Source: Phallus indusiatus (Eukaryota; Basidiomycota; Agaricomycetes; Phallales; Phallaceae). Taken from it: 64,000 nucleotides of DNA. The stretch covers positions 22,432-86,431 of the forward strand of contig JAQFWX010000144.1 of the NCBI GenBank assembly GCA_027605045.1, written 5' to 3'. The notes beneath the pieces are model-generated. The model was not told the origin of the DNA. It was given only the letters and a program-made list of their open reading frames with translations, and made no database searches. Positions 12,250 through 22,091 of this stretch are shown here, in pieces; position 1 is the stretch's first letter, and every line of letters starts with the position of its first letter. The translations under genes were made by a program, and so were the position numbers.

Positions 12250-12649
12250 TGTTAGGGCTACTCAGCTCAGACTAGAGGGAGGGGATCCTAAGTAATATAT
12301 TGGAAGACAACTATTACTACTCACCTAGAGGGAGGGGATCCTAAGAGAACAAGCTTAGGGACCCTCACTCTAGGGACTGCGACTATATACATGAAAAACG
12401 ATAGCGCGGCGTGCGGCCCTGACACAGCTAAGTGCCAGACGCCCGAACCGAACATAAGCGACGTGACGCCGTAGGCGTCACGCCGGGTACGAGCGCGCGA
12501 CACACGCAAGTAGAGAAAGTGGAATAGAGACAGGGGGAGCAAACGGAGGATGGAAATAATATATGGGAAATATAAATAAAATATAGGGGAATATATACCG
12601 ATGATAATAAATAAGGAAAAATGAGGGGACGCGGTAGCGTACCCTGACA
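12250..12649. mobile_element. LTR copy, family A, without target duplication
   Basis: A 400-base copy beginning TGTTAGGGCTACTCAGCTC and ending GCGTACCCTGACA, in the same orientation as 3415-3809. The 5 bases before it (GGGGG) and after it (CTCCC) do not match, so the flanks have been rearranged. It separates the start of the hAT transposase from a broken gene. Confidence 0.85.
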
Positions 12650-12652
12650 CTC

Positions 12653-13640
12653 CCGGCGAACTCAATTCGGCACCGCTTTCCCATACCGGATTTGACTTTA
12701 GGAATCATTCGTCTGTAAGCATATCCCACGGAGTCACAACCCTTTCTGTAAACTTCGCTAACTCTTCCACAAACAATCCACCTTTCCCACCTTCTTAGTC
12801 GTTTCCACAGTGGACATAAATCGGATGTTCCCGTTGTCCTTCAAGAGCGTGAAGAGTTACCCATCCGTGAGAAGCCAAACCCTGTAAATATAAACAGAAG
12901 ACGTCAAAATCCTTAATAACACAACGATCCAGCCAGATATTGGATAGTGTTTGATAAACATCAAAAAGTTGCTTCATGGTTACCAAGTGTTCCCGGTTAG
13001 TAACCCGCAATAAACCGTTTTGAGCTGATTCTTCTTCATAGGCATACACGGTGTACCACCCTAGGACACACAGGACACCTAGAATAAACCGGCTTTGGAA
13101 CGCTAAAGTCTTGAATTCCTCGAAAGACTGAGGATATCGCTCCAACATGTATGTCTTACACTCAAAAGTAGGACATAGCGCATCAAACGTTTCTGAATTT
13201 TAAGATAAGTACGCGTTCCGTCACCAAAAAAATGAAATATACTTACTGTCCCTCAAATAATCTAGAAATTCTTGGGATGTATCAAAACGCCTCACATGGA
13301 CACACAATCTATTCGTCGTGAGTGTGTCATCAGCCCATTCATCAAGATCGAAAACATGTGTGCTGTTGATCATTGATTGGTTCTTGGTGTCGGTAAGCTT
13401 TTCTTCCTATAATGCTTGTATTAGCACTTGCTATTCACCAGGTAAAAACCTACCATCAAGCGAATGAAAGTCATAAGGGTTTCTTCAAATCTTCGAGCTG
13501 AAGGACTGTCAGCATCGTAGAATGTCGTCAGGACAGGAGATTGTGTGTTGCGAAGCGTGGTTGGTATAGGTTCTTACAACGAGGCTGACTTCGCGCTGAT
13601 CCCATTACCAATGTTCATCTGACTTCTTGAGGAACTGTCT
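12653..13640 (-). pseudogene. Broken hypothetical multi-exon gene truncated by an LTR
   Basis: The minus strand reads PTTLRNTQSPVLTTFYDADS, a GTAGGT...ATTATAG intron, then EEKLTDTKNQSMINSTHVFD, a second intron at about 13192-13246 and a long exon containing SFEEFKTLAFQSRFILGVLC and LFDVYQTLSNIWLDR. After the stop at about 12797 the same frame continues with protein-like sequence (GLFVEELAKFTERVVTPWDM) but has another stop before reaching the LTR at 12649. I do not recognise the family. The two in-frame stops, the absent 5' end and the LTR junction mark it as a pseudogene. Confidence 0.6.
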
Positions 13641-14099
13641 GGGCTGTCAACTTTGCTATCCTCGGTTCCTCCCCTCTCTTGTCGTCATTTTCTCTGTCAC
13701 TCCAAATTCTCTTCATGCTTGCTGGGGACAAAGCAAGGTCCAGCACACTCGGTTGAAAATATGAGAAGACATATCTTAAGTATCACTCCCTTCGTTCAGC
13801 ATGCTTTCTTCTGAATCCTTTCTTTTTTTTGGGCAATTTCGGACCGGCCATGGATGTGATGGAGACAAAGCAAGTTAAAAGGAAGCGGCTTTTAAAGTTT
13901 CAAGATTTTCAAGGCACGCATCAGATACTACAGTATATTAAATTCTTGACAGATATTCTCATATTTAAATTTTATCTTGGTATAATACTTCTTAATTGTT
14001 GTTTATTATGAAAAAAAATAAGCTTAATATTGCCTGAAAGTTTGAAAAGGAAGGGGAAAAGGTCTAAGGGCTTGTAATTAGGAGATACCGGCCATTAAA
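13641..14099. other. Spacer without recognisable gene
   Basis: No gene is supported. AT-rich in its second half, with only short open frames. Confidence 0.4.
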
Positions 14100-14265
14100 T
14101 TGTCAGATGAAGACCCGGACTCAGATCCGGAAAGACTCAGATCCGGGATGACATGGATCTGTAAAGACCTGGAACCGGGAAGACATGGAACCACAGAGAC
14201 TCAGATTTGAAAGACTCGGATCCACGGATCCTTGACCCGTCCGGATCCATCCCGATCACGAGAAG
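14100..14265. other. GGATCC/AGATCCGG motif cluster
   Basis: About eight copies of CAGATCCGG, CGGATCC or close variants lie within 160 bases, alternating with AAGACTC and AAGACATGG. It resembles the cluster at 9350-9505 on the far side of the hAT transposase gene and may be the other subterminal region of that element. That would make the hAT element about 4.9 kb including later insertions. Confidence 0.4.
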
Positions 14266-15986
14266 ATGAATAAGATATGTGAGTGGAGAACTCCACGCAC
14301 GTATAACGATGTCCAGAAATTTCTGGGCCTTGCACAACATTGCGGCATACCTACCAGGGGTCGCCGCATACACTTCACCTATCAGGGTGTACCTACAACA
14401 ACAGACTGTTCGTATGGACACCATTGTTAAACAAGTGTTTTGAGTCAATCAAAGCACTTATGCAAAAGGCTCCAATCCTGAAGCCTATCAATGTGGATGA
14501 CCCAGATCCAATTTGGGTCGTAACTGACGGCTCTAAATGTGGCATCAGTGCCTATTACGGGCAAGGGCCTACATGGCAAACATGTAGGCCAGCAGGGTTT
14601 CTTTTGAAGAAGTTCACCCCTGCTCAGTTGTAATGTTTCGTTACTTTTTATAGTGTACCGCATACGGTACACAAGTTTTATCACGCTGTAGTCTTCACAC
14701 CAATATAACAGACCAAGGGTGCTGTATTATTATGGTGTAAAAACAGAATGCGCGTGCTGATTCAGCACGCGCATAGCTACTACTAATGTACAGTTATTAC
14801 ATAATGGCTCGCTGTGTCACGGCGAGATGGAGGCGTTAAGCGCCTCTATTATTAAAATTAATAATAGTAACTATTGCAGAGGGTTCGCCCTCTGCATATG
14901 CCTAAGTGGCATATACTCAATCCACCGCATGTGGTGGATCCGTTACATCAGTACAATTACCACACCCATGAGCATGAGCTCATCACGGTACTTGAAGCCT
15001 TCCTTAAATGGGAAGACAAACTCCTAGGGCGTAGATTCACCCTAGTAACGGACAACGAGGCAATGGTCCATTTCAAGACTCAGCCTTGCATGTCACTGCA
15101 CCAAGCATGGTAGTATGAATACCTGTCTCATTTTGACTATGAGACTATCCATGTCAAGGGCATCACTAACAATGTCGCCGATGGCCTCTCTCATTATTAT
15201 GAGGAGGATGCTCCAGATGAGATTCATCCTCCGGAGGTATACGTCAATGCTGACATTAGACTTGATCCCGAAGGGGATCATCTTCCCATCGAAAGAAGGG
15301 ATGAAGTGAGAGTGAACGTTATCACACATTCACAAGTACAAGAGGAACCTCGAGTAGAAGGTCCCTCAAATACTATACCTTCTGATATTACAGAAGCACA
15401 ATCTGATGAGGATATACTTGCTCTGAGTGCTGAGCAAGACAGCAAGCTTCTTAAAGCCAAAATTGAGGGCTTTGCTGAGTTTACCTTGCTGATACAGCAA
15501 GGTTATCATAAGGACCCAGTATTTAAACTGGTCCTTGCCAACCCAAATGCTCACAAGGCATTTGGAATAAAAAATCAACTGATTTTCATGAAGAATCAGT
15601 TTCTCCGTGATGTATTATGCATCCCCCATAACACATTTTACAAGGGGAGGAGAATCACTGAGATAATCATCAGTGAGGCCCACCAAATTGTTGGGCACTT
15701 CGGACATTATAAAATGTCTCAGTATGTTAGACAAGTGTACTGGTGGAAATCGATGATTGAAGACATCGATACGTTCTGCAGATCCTGCGGAACGTGCCAG
15801 ACCAACAAAGGGGAAAACAACCACCCCAGTGGTCTGTTAAAACAGCTCCCGATTCCCAATAGACCTTGGGAATCAGTAGGAATGGACTTCGTCGGTCCAT
15901 TACCCGTTTCAAACAGACACGACTTCTTATTCGTCGTGATTGACAGACTGACCTCGATGGTTCGTCTGATGCCAACCACCACCAAG
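14266..15986 (+). pseudogene. pol: Ty3/gypsy retrotransposon pol fragment (RT end, RNase H, integrase)
   Basis: Pieces in order are: the end of reverse transcriptase (YNDVQKFLGLAQ); the start of RNase H (PIWVVTDGSKCGISAYYGQG, catalytic Asp in TDGS; then FLLKKFTPAQ); after an insertion, HTHEHELITVLEAFLKWEDK and RRFTLVTDNEAM; an integrase zinc-binding HHCC region (HQIVGHFGHYK ... FCRSCGTCQTNKG); and the start of the integrase core (GMDFVGPLPVSNRHDFLFVV). It is dead. There is a frameshift near 14340, a hairpin-rich insertion at 14628-14948, an in-frame TAG at 15111-15113, and the integrase stops after MPTTTK where Helitron sequence begins. The long frame at 15306-15985 is otherwise well preserved, so the loss is fairly recent. 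Confidence 0.9.
14628..14948. mobile_element. Insertion built of nine consecutive hairpins
   Basis: This 321-base segment splits the RNase H motif PAQ|xNYHTHE of the Ty3 pol and is bracketed by CAG at 14625-14627 and 14949-14951, a possible 3-bp target duplication. Its ends carry a short inverted TGTAA. Hairpins by arm and loop: 14653-14660/14665-14672 (8 bp); 14697-14711/14722-14738 (imperfect); 14748-14759/14763-14774 (12 bp); 14808-14814/14820-14826 (7 with one G-T); 14830-14835/14841-14846 (6); 14846-14855/14858-14867 (10); 14876-14883/14888-14895 (8, TTCG loop); 14896-14902/14908-14914 (7); 14920-14926/14933-14939 (7). It has no coding potential and I know no named family with this design. 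Confidence 0.75.
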
Positions 15987-16684
15987 CTGCTTCTCACGAT
16001 GACAAGAAAACCATTTTGTCATGCCCCTGCATCGAGTACGTAGGAAAGAGGAGACGACCGTTGACCGTTGAAGAAACAGCCTTAAGTGCAAAATACGACG
16101 AATGGGAATTATCAAGCGTTCTGCCACTGTTCGAGGGTATGAGAGTCTACATCACGACAAACATATCTGTGAAAGCACACCTTGCCAACGGCAGTCTAGG
16201 CACTGTCGAGAAGATATATCTGGATCCTCATGAAGCGATGGTACCCACAGGTGTTCACGAGCACACTTTACAATATCCACCGAAGTTGGTATTGTTTCGA
16301 CCCGATGTACCCCCAAGCATGCGCCTGAGAGGTTTGCCAGAAGGTGTCTTACCCATCGAGACGCATAAGGAATCCCACGATTTGAAGTCAAAAACAGGGG
16401 TGAAGACTAGAATATACCGACAACAATTTGCTTTGACACCCGCATACGCGTTCACCGATTATAAGTTGCAGAGGCAAACCATCAGCCCAGTGATCATTGA
16501 TCTGGCTAAACCGCCTACTGGGAAGTTGAGCCAGTTCAATGCATACGTAGCCCTTTCGAGGTCCAAAAGTAGAGAGCATGTGCGTTTGTTAAGAGATTTT
16601 GAGACCAAACTCATAACGGGCGAGATGGACGGAGATCTGAGGTACTTTGACGAGTGGCTTCTGAGAAAAGACTCCGTCACATAG
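15987..16684 (+). pseudogene. Helitron/PIF1-like helicase C-terminal fragment
   Basis: The frame from SHDDKKTILSC to the stop at 16684 reads as the C-terminal third of a PIF1/Helitron-type 5'-3' DNA helicase. Recognisable parts are FEGMRVYITTNI, LANGSLGTVEKIYLDP, the late helicase motif FALTPAYAFTDYKLQRQTI, then QFNAYVALSRSKS and VRLLRDFE. The usual K-S-Q-G-Q-T of that motif is K-L-Q-R-Q-T here. Everything upstream (Rep domain, Walker A and B) is absent and the frame is joined to Ty3 integrase sequence at about 15986. It is a truncated, presumably inactive Helitron remnant. Confidence 0.75.
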
Positions 16685-18414
16685 CTTTAAGGCAGTGTCG
16701 CGGCGATGTATCGTCTATATAGTGTGTTTAATGTCAAGATAATAAGAGTTTGTACGTAGAAAGACATACTGTGATGAGATAACGACGGAAATTATTGTAG
16801 TAACGCCACCTAATATCGAAAGTAATGGTGCAGAAGGACACTCCTGACAACTGCACGAGTTTTGAGCATCCGAGGTTGGACTCAGCCTCTGTTGATGACA
16901 TCGTGCATGGTTTGACGACGACGATATGGGAGGCGTCACACGTTAACCTTGAACGCGTAAGCAGTGAAAACAAATATGTACAAACAAGTGTCAGATGGAA
17001 GCAAATTGTACGGGGGTCCAGAGCCCTTGCTTCATGCAAGGGAATGTATGGGAATATGGTTCTAGCGAGTTTCTGACAAGATGAAGTTCTAAGATAAGAT
17101 TGAGAGAAATGAAAAAAATGAAGGCTCAAAGAGAAGCTCGAAGTATGCAGTGATGTGGCAGAAGGTGAGAGACGATGGACGATAGTACAGCAACGGCACT
17201 TACCTGCTCTGCTGAATGCCCATGCTGTGTGCGACATGCTATGCAGCGTGAGAGATGCGTTGATGGGACGAAATTTCGTCAAGTCCATGAAATGTAGGGT
17301 AGACACCTGCAACTGCGCTCCCTAAACCTCCACGTATTTTTCCAGTCCCTAACTGACAAGAGCTTAGGAAGTGCATGGAAAGAGAGGGAAGGGACTAGGT
17401 TCACGTCTAGTAGGACGGAGGTCGAGGTGGATTCATCATGTGAAACGCCCAACACAAAACAGACCAAGCACCAAGTGACCAAGTGACATGGCCGAATAGA
17501 GCTGTAGCAAGGAGACAAGCGCCATTATGATCAAACAAAATAGGGGGGGGAGCAAGGGGATGAAAGATGACGAAAAAAAAGCCACAGAAAAAGGGAAAGG
17601 AAAGTCCTTTATGCCTGAAAAGGCAAGCGGTCAATCCTGACCCCAAGACCCAGACGGACAACCCTATTCATGTGTCGATGGATACACCACCCGCCAGGAA
17701 GGAAAAACAGGGGAATGAAAAATGCCCGGAGATCAACCCTGCCAAAAAGTTCTACAACGTCGACTTTCATACTCATTTGTATGGAATGACCGGCCTCAAT
17801 CTTTTTCTATATATGAAGAAGAGAAGCCTGTTGAGAGAACCATCAGCATTCAAGGGGAACTCAACCACACTCTTTTTCCTCTGGATTCCTCAATGGACGA
17901 GAGGTGAACGGATCGGAACAGGTTGAACGTGCATGGATGGTGGAAGTTGAAGTGAAGAGAGGGTGGTCTGAGTTAGAAAAAAAAGTTAGCGATTAGCAGG
18001 CGATGGCTAGGAAGGCAAAATCCGAAACAATATATTTTCAAGCGTCTGTCGGAATCGTTTGACAATGGGTTGCGTCAGCTTGTGCGGCACTGGGCGTAGG
18101 AATCTGACTCAGATAAACTTTCGAAATAGAAACTGTCAAGTGCGTCATAGATTTTCATATTTCTCGCTCGGCTCGGCAACAGCTGTGGAAATGAATTCAG
18201 TGAACTTTTCATGCGGAGACTCAAATTTATCTGTTTTTTCACAAACCACACACACCTCCGTCTTCAAAGTCCCTTTCTGCCTTTTCTGCTCGTTTTACTA
18301 ACGGGAGATTTCCGGATACATTCCTTCTGATCAGTATAATCAGATTTTTGATGGTGAGACTCCTCAGATATTTATAAATGGATTATCAATTAACTGATAT
18401 GATAGCTCGCTCAG
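16685..18414. other. Long stretch without confident gene
   Basis: No recognised gene. An open frame at 17567-17926 (119 codons, Lys/Pro-rich start) has no family resemblance and I do not call it. A short hairpin CCCTTGC/GCAAGGG at 17024-17030 with 17036-17042 followed by CTAG at 17062-17065 could be a Helitron 3' end, but its spacing is longer than usual. TATA-like and AT-rich sequence precedes the gene at 18415. Confidence 0.35.
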
Positions 18415-19284
18415 ATGTCTCCGGTGAACGATAAACAGAACGACGACCCTATGATTCGATCTATCCCAACCCTCCAGTCCACAACCAGACTTTCCAAAAA
18501 GGATGTCAAGACTGGAGATGTAGAAAACTCTCATTGCGCTAAACGTTCAGAAACGGCGTCGAATCCTAAACTCGTCTATGATACAATCATCAAGCAGGAG
18601 TTCAAAATACCAAAGAGTAACCGGGATGAAAACCTGTGCTTCGGGCCTTGGAACTCCTTACTTACAAGGATGTTTCCACCTCATGAGGGTTTTCAAGTTG
18701 CACCGCAATACGAGTCAGCTAACACATATGGAAATTATTTCTGGACGGTTTTCTTCATTATTAAATACTACGGGACTGTGACCTGTGTTATCGAGGTTAA
18801 GCCCTCGGCTCACTATAACTTTCACAGGTTACGCATTGAAGCTTACAGAGAGACGAAGAGAAGAATGCAGATTTATCTTGACAATCAAGTTGCTCGAAAA
18901 ACCTCAGCCATATATGGTTTATCGTGCATTGGTGATCGCTTCTTGGTAATCAAGTTAATCACGGAAACTCAAGAAATCAAACCCCGTCTTCATCGTTCAG
19001 CCACTGACATGGCGAAAGTCGCACCGATGCGGTGGTGGTGTCCAGTGATGACGAAAAAAGGCTGTACCAGGCTGGCTGCTTTGATGGATGCAGTCAGGGC
19101 ATCGGCTCTTTGCGCTCCACCAATTATCAAAATTATTACAATGGACTCCCTCCCAGACTCCCCCCCAGAAACCAACGATGAAGAAACCGACTCTGACGAC
19201 GAAGAAAAAGGTAAAGGTGAAAATGATATAATGGACGTGGCAGTTGCGATGGGCAATGTATCCAATACAGAAAGTGAAGTTTAG
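18415..19284 (+). CDS. Possible PD-(D/E)XK nuclease-like protein, copy 1
   Basis: An intronless 289-codon frame. Residues 1-60 look disordered. The conserved region starts near residue 78 with FGPWNSLLTRMF and EGFQVAPQ, followed by a beta-strand-like pair ending in CVIEVKPS and then RIEAYRETKRRM and IYGLSCIGDRFLVIK. The tail (residues 250-289) is acidic. The protein at 20133 shares the same block order, including E-[IV]-K after a hydrophobic strand. A strand, E-x-K and following helix resemble the core of PD-(D/E)XK restriction-like nucleases, but the upstream acidic residue is not evident here (YFWTVFFI in place of a P-D/E-F). That makes the assignment an inference. The region fits an expanded Agaricomycete family of unknown role, often seen near transposons. 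Confidence 0.6.
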   Translation: MSPVNDKQNDDPMIRSIPTLQSTTRLSKKDVKTGDVENSHCAKRSETASNPKLVYDTIIKQEFKIPKSNRDENLCFGPWNSLLTRMFPPHEGFQVAPQYESANTYGNYFWTVFFIIKYYGTVTCVIEVKPSAHYNFHRLRIEAYRETKRRMQIYLDNQVARKTSAIYGLSCIGDRFLVIKLITETQEIKPRLHRSATDMAKVAPMRWWCPVMTKKGCTRLAALMDAVRASALCAPPIIKIITMDSLPDSPPETNDEETDSDDEEKGKGENDIMDVAVAMGNVSNTESEV

Positions 19285-20132
19285 GGAGGGAGCTTGTGTT
19301 TGTATTCATGTCATTTTTCCCGACTGTATTTGCATTTACTCGCTTTTTTACTCAATTCATGTCCTCTTGAACGTTTGTTTGCGTAACTTTGTTTGTTTTT
19401 TGTTATGAAACGATGTGAAAACCAAGACAGGAAAGAAAAATAAGCCCATAAAAAGAAAGAAAAGAAGAAATAAGCGCAAAAGAAAAAGAAAAAGAAAGGG
19501 AACAAAGGAAAAGAAATAAACGACAAGCATCTTTAAGGCACGCTTTGCCAGCTTACATACAAATTCATGAAAAGTCCATTCTCATACGTAAGACAGGGAG
19601 ACGGGCCGCAATGAGACGCAAGATGTGGGACGGTTAATTTCGTTTGCCCTCCCATCTTTCATTCTTTCATTCAGAAATGATTAAACATCTGAGAGGAGAT
19701 GAAAATAAAGAAGAAGAAGAAGTAGTAGACCTAGGTTCCCACAAAAAACACAAAAAGAAGTCTCTTCGCGTAAGAGACTTGGCTGTCGAACTACACAATA
19801 GAGCTTTAGTAATTGTTCTCCGCTTGGGGGGGGGGGGGGGGGGATGAATTAAATATATATTATTTTTCAACGATGGATTGATAGATAGAGATTAGAATGT
19901 GCTTTTTGATGTTACTCGATTATGATTATGACAATGTCGCCTCTGTACCCTTCTGCGCTCGAGTGGGTGGATCAACTGCTAAGCTGGATCAGCATAAATA
20001 CATAAATAATCAGATTATATCAGATTATATATACACCCACAGAGAAAGTGCTTTGTTTACGAGGTACTTTTTTCCTACTTCCTCTCACCTCCCTCCCTCA
20101 CTCTCCCTCTCCCTCACTCCCTGTTCTTTCAA
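19285..20132. other. Intergenic spacer with an 18-base G run
   Basis: No gene. It holds a purine-rich stretch at 19430-19515, one copy of GCTTACATACAAATTC at 19551-19566, an uninterrupted run of 18 G at 19826-19843, and a CT-rich stretch (CCTCACTCTCCCTCTCCCTC) at about 20090-20120 just before the next start codon, which is typical of fungal promoters. Confidence 0.5.
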
Positions 20133-21027
20133 GTGAAATCTCTTTCCATTTCCAAATCCAATCAAATTATGTCCACCACCCCTCATGATTCTGATTCTGA
20201 TTCTGATGACAATAACGAAACACCCCACAATAACGAAACACCCCAGCTGTACAGGCGATTTAATGCCACTACCATAACGTCATTTCAAAACGTACCCAAG
20301 GATACCCGTTATGAATGTGAATGGTACGGGCCCTGGAATGAATTGCTGACATCAGTCTTTCAATCGTCCGAGGGTTTTCAATGCGCACCCCAGACCGCAC
20401 CCCAGACTCAGGGACCTAATCGGAAATGCCCCGAGTTTACGATTTATTTTCTGACAAGGAACGCAGGTCGGATTCCTGCTTGCATCGTCGAGATTAAAAC
20501 AGACGAGTATTATATGTCGAATAGGAAGCGCGTTGAAGCATATAGACAGTTGAAGGGGAGGTTCGATCTATGCATCGAAGATGGACGTACTGCGGACACG
20601 TCTTACATATACGGACTGTCCGGTATCAGTACGAGATTTATGATCATGCGGTTTGATACAAGGACGAGGGAAATTCTACCAGCGCTGGTTCAATTGGAGA
20701 ATGGGTCTGTGAGGGCACGAAGACGGTGGTGGAAGGAAAACAGTTTATTCTGTAAACGAGGAATTCGTAGGCTGGAGGAACTGTTGAATAATGTGCGGAG
20801 CTCACTGTTGCCGGGTATAGAGCTGGAGATCGGTGAGGCGGGGTTATGGGGCGGATTTACCGGACTCGGCATCGTCTTCTTCCTCTTCCTCTTCAAGCTC
20901 AGCCCAGTCTGCGATTCACGTCGATGTATCACCTTCCGGCTCTGAACCAGAACCAGATCACGAGTCGGACTTGGACTATCAGCCTAATGACACGGATTCC
21001 CAGTCATCTGCGTATTCGTCTGATTGA
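20133..21027 (+). CDS. Possible PD-(D/E)XK nuclease-like protein, copy 2, with apparent frameshift
   Basis: Diverged homologue of the gene at 18415: YGPWNELLTSVF, EGFQCAPQ, PEFTIYFL, CIVEIKTDEYY, RVEAYRQLKGRF, IYGLSGISTRFMIMR and RRWWKEN are all in the same order. Here a P-E-F before the E-I-K is compatible with the PD-(D/E)XK pattern. The start may be 20133 or, more likely, the Met at 20169 (MSTTPHDSDSDSDD). The 20133 frame runs to 20945, but around 20830-20850 the family-like acidic, Ser-rich tail (LPDSASSS... ending at 21027) lies in the +1 frame, matching LPDSPPETND of copy 1. One extra base, perhaps in a G run near 20838, would explain this. Function is inferred, not shown. Confidence 0.55.
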
Positions 21028-21989
21028 TACTTGACCTTGTCTAGCCTAGTAGTAAGTTATTCTATTGCAGTCACTTTTGTCGCTGATCCTGATTGTGTTA
21101 GGAACTTTCCCTTTCTTTTCTTTTTTTCAGGATTCACAGTCGTTGATAGATCAAGATTGCCACTTTTGTATGTATTATCCTGAATTTTTATTTTATTTTA
21201 TTTTTTTCTTTAAAAAATCTATATTATAAAGGGGCACACACGAGCGTGTTAATTTAAAATTTAATTAATGAATCCAATGAAAAACCAGGAACCTGGTATG
21301 GTAGGGCAGAGAAGACCCCTTGTGAACGTGAGCGCTAGTTGCTTACATACAAATTCTGGGTGCTATGACATTTGTATGTAAGCAGGCAATTGTGACCCAA
21401 CATGTCACATGTCACCATAATTTTCATGTGATGTGTGACGACGCGTACATACTATTTTTAGGTAGTGACCGGCCGGCCATCACATCAAATTTAATCTCCA
21501 TGCCGGCCGGCCGACATGCAGTCTGTTTTTCTGTATTTCTGTACTCACATGCGTTGTGTGTGGGCAACAGTATTTTTCTAAGAAGATGAATAGATAAATA
21601 AATCAATAAATAAACAAATAAAAAAGATATTTAGAATAATTTTAATTTTTTCTTTACATGAAAGTGTTCCGTGACACTGTGATGCTGTGACGCCATTGTC
21701 CGCTGTGGATGCCGGCTGAGTTTAAATTCGGGTATTTTTTATTTTTTTTTTCACCAGTCCACCACCTACTCTGGTTCAACATCCAGCCCCCAGTCGAATC
21801 ATTTGACATCCACCAAGGCCATCCATCCATCCATCCACCATCTATGCAGCTTGAAGCCTAGAGTGCTCTTCTCTTCGTTAGAGAAGCCTCAAGGTGGAGG
21901 GTAACTGGATTGGACGGGCGTCGATCGTTTCGACTGCTCTCCGATCGAGTGTTTGCAGGTGGGAGCAAGACCCTAATATTACGAACACA
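21028..21989. other. Spacer without recognisable gene
   Basis: No gene. It holds T-rich runs at 21119-21220, the long inverted repeat at 21340-21384, two CCGGCCGGCC words at about 21470 and 21505, and a CATC tetranucleotide repeat near 21815-21838. Confidence 0.4.
21340..21384. repeat. 15-bp perfect inverted repeat
   Basis: TGCTTACATACAAAT (21340-21354) and its exact complement ATTTGTATGTAAGCA (21370-21384) are separated by 15 bases. The same word GCTTACATACAAATTC stands alone at 19551-19566. The copies at 19551 and 21370 are therefore inverted to each other on either side of the 20133-21027 gene. Confidence 0.85.
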
Positions 21990-22091
21990 CACATGGGGTA
22001 GGTAAGGTAAGGTAGGTTTAAATTCCGGATATCAAGTCGAGTCGAGTTAGTCGAGTGGCAGGACGCGTCCACTAGGTTTTGTGTATATTAG

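Noticed and set aside
14653..14939. tRNA or tRNA-like cluster in the hairpin block
   Set aside because: The stems are simple independent hairpins; no cloverleaf, A-box or B-box pattern could be fitted.
14628..14951. The hairpin block as a spliceosomal intron (GTAATG...ATCAG ends are present at 14630-14951)
   Set aside because: Removing it at those borders leaves the RNase H frame shifted, and at about 320 bases it is far longer than the 42-70 base introns elsewhere in the window.
16152..16680. Minus-strand frames opposite the Helitron helicase fragment
   Set aside because: They lie antisense to a clearly recognisable helicase C-terminus and have no resemblance of their own.
17024..17065. 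Helitron 3' end (hairpin CCCTTGC/GCAAGGG then CTAG)
   Set aside because: The 19-base gap between hairpin and CTAG is longer than usual and nothing else supports the boundary, so it is mentioned only as a possibility.
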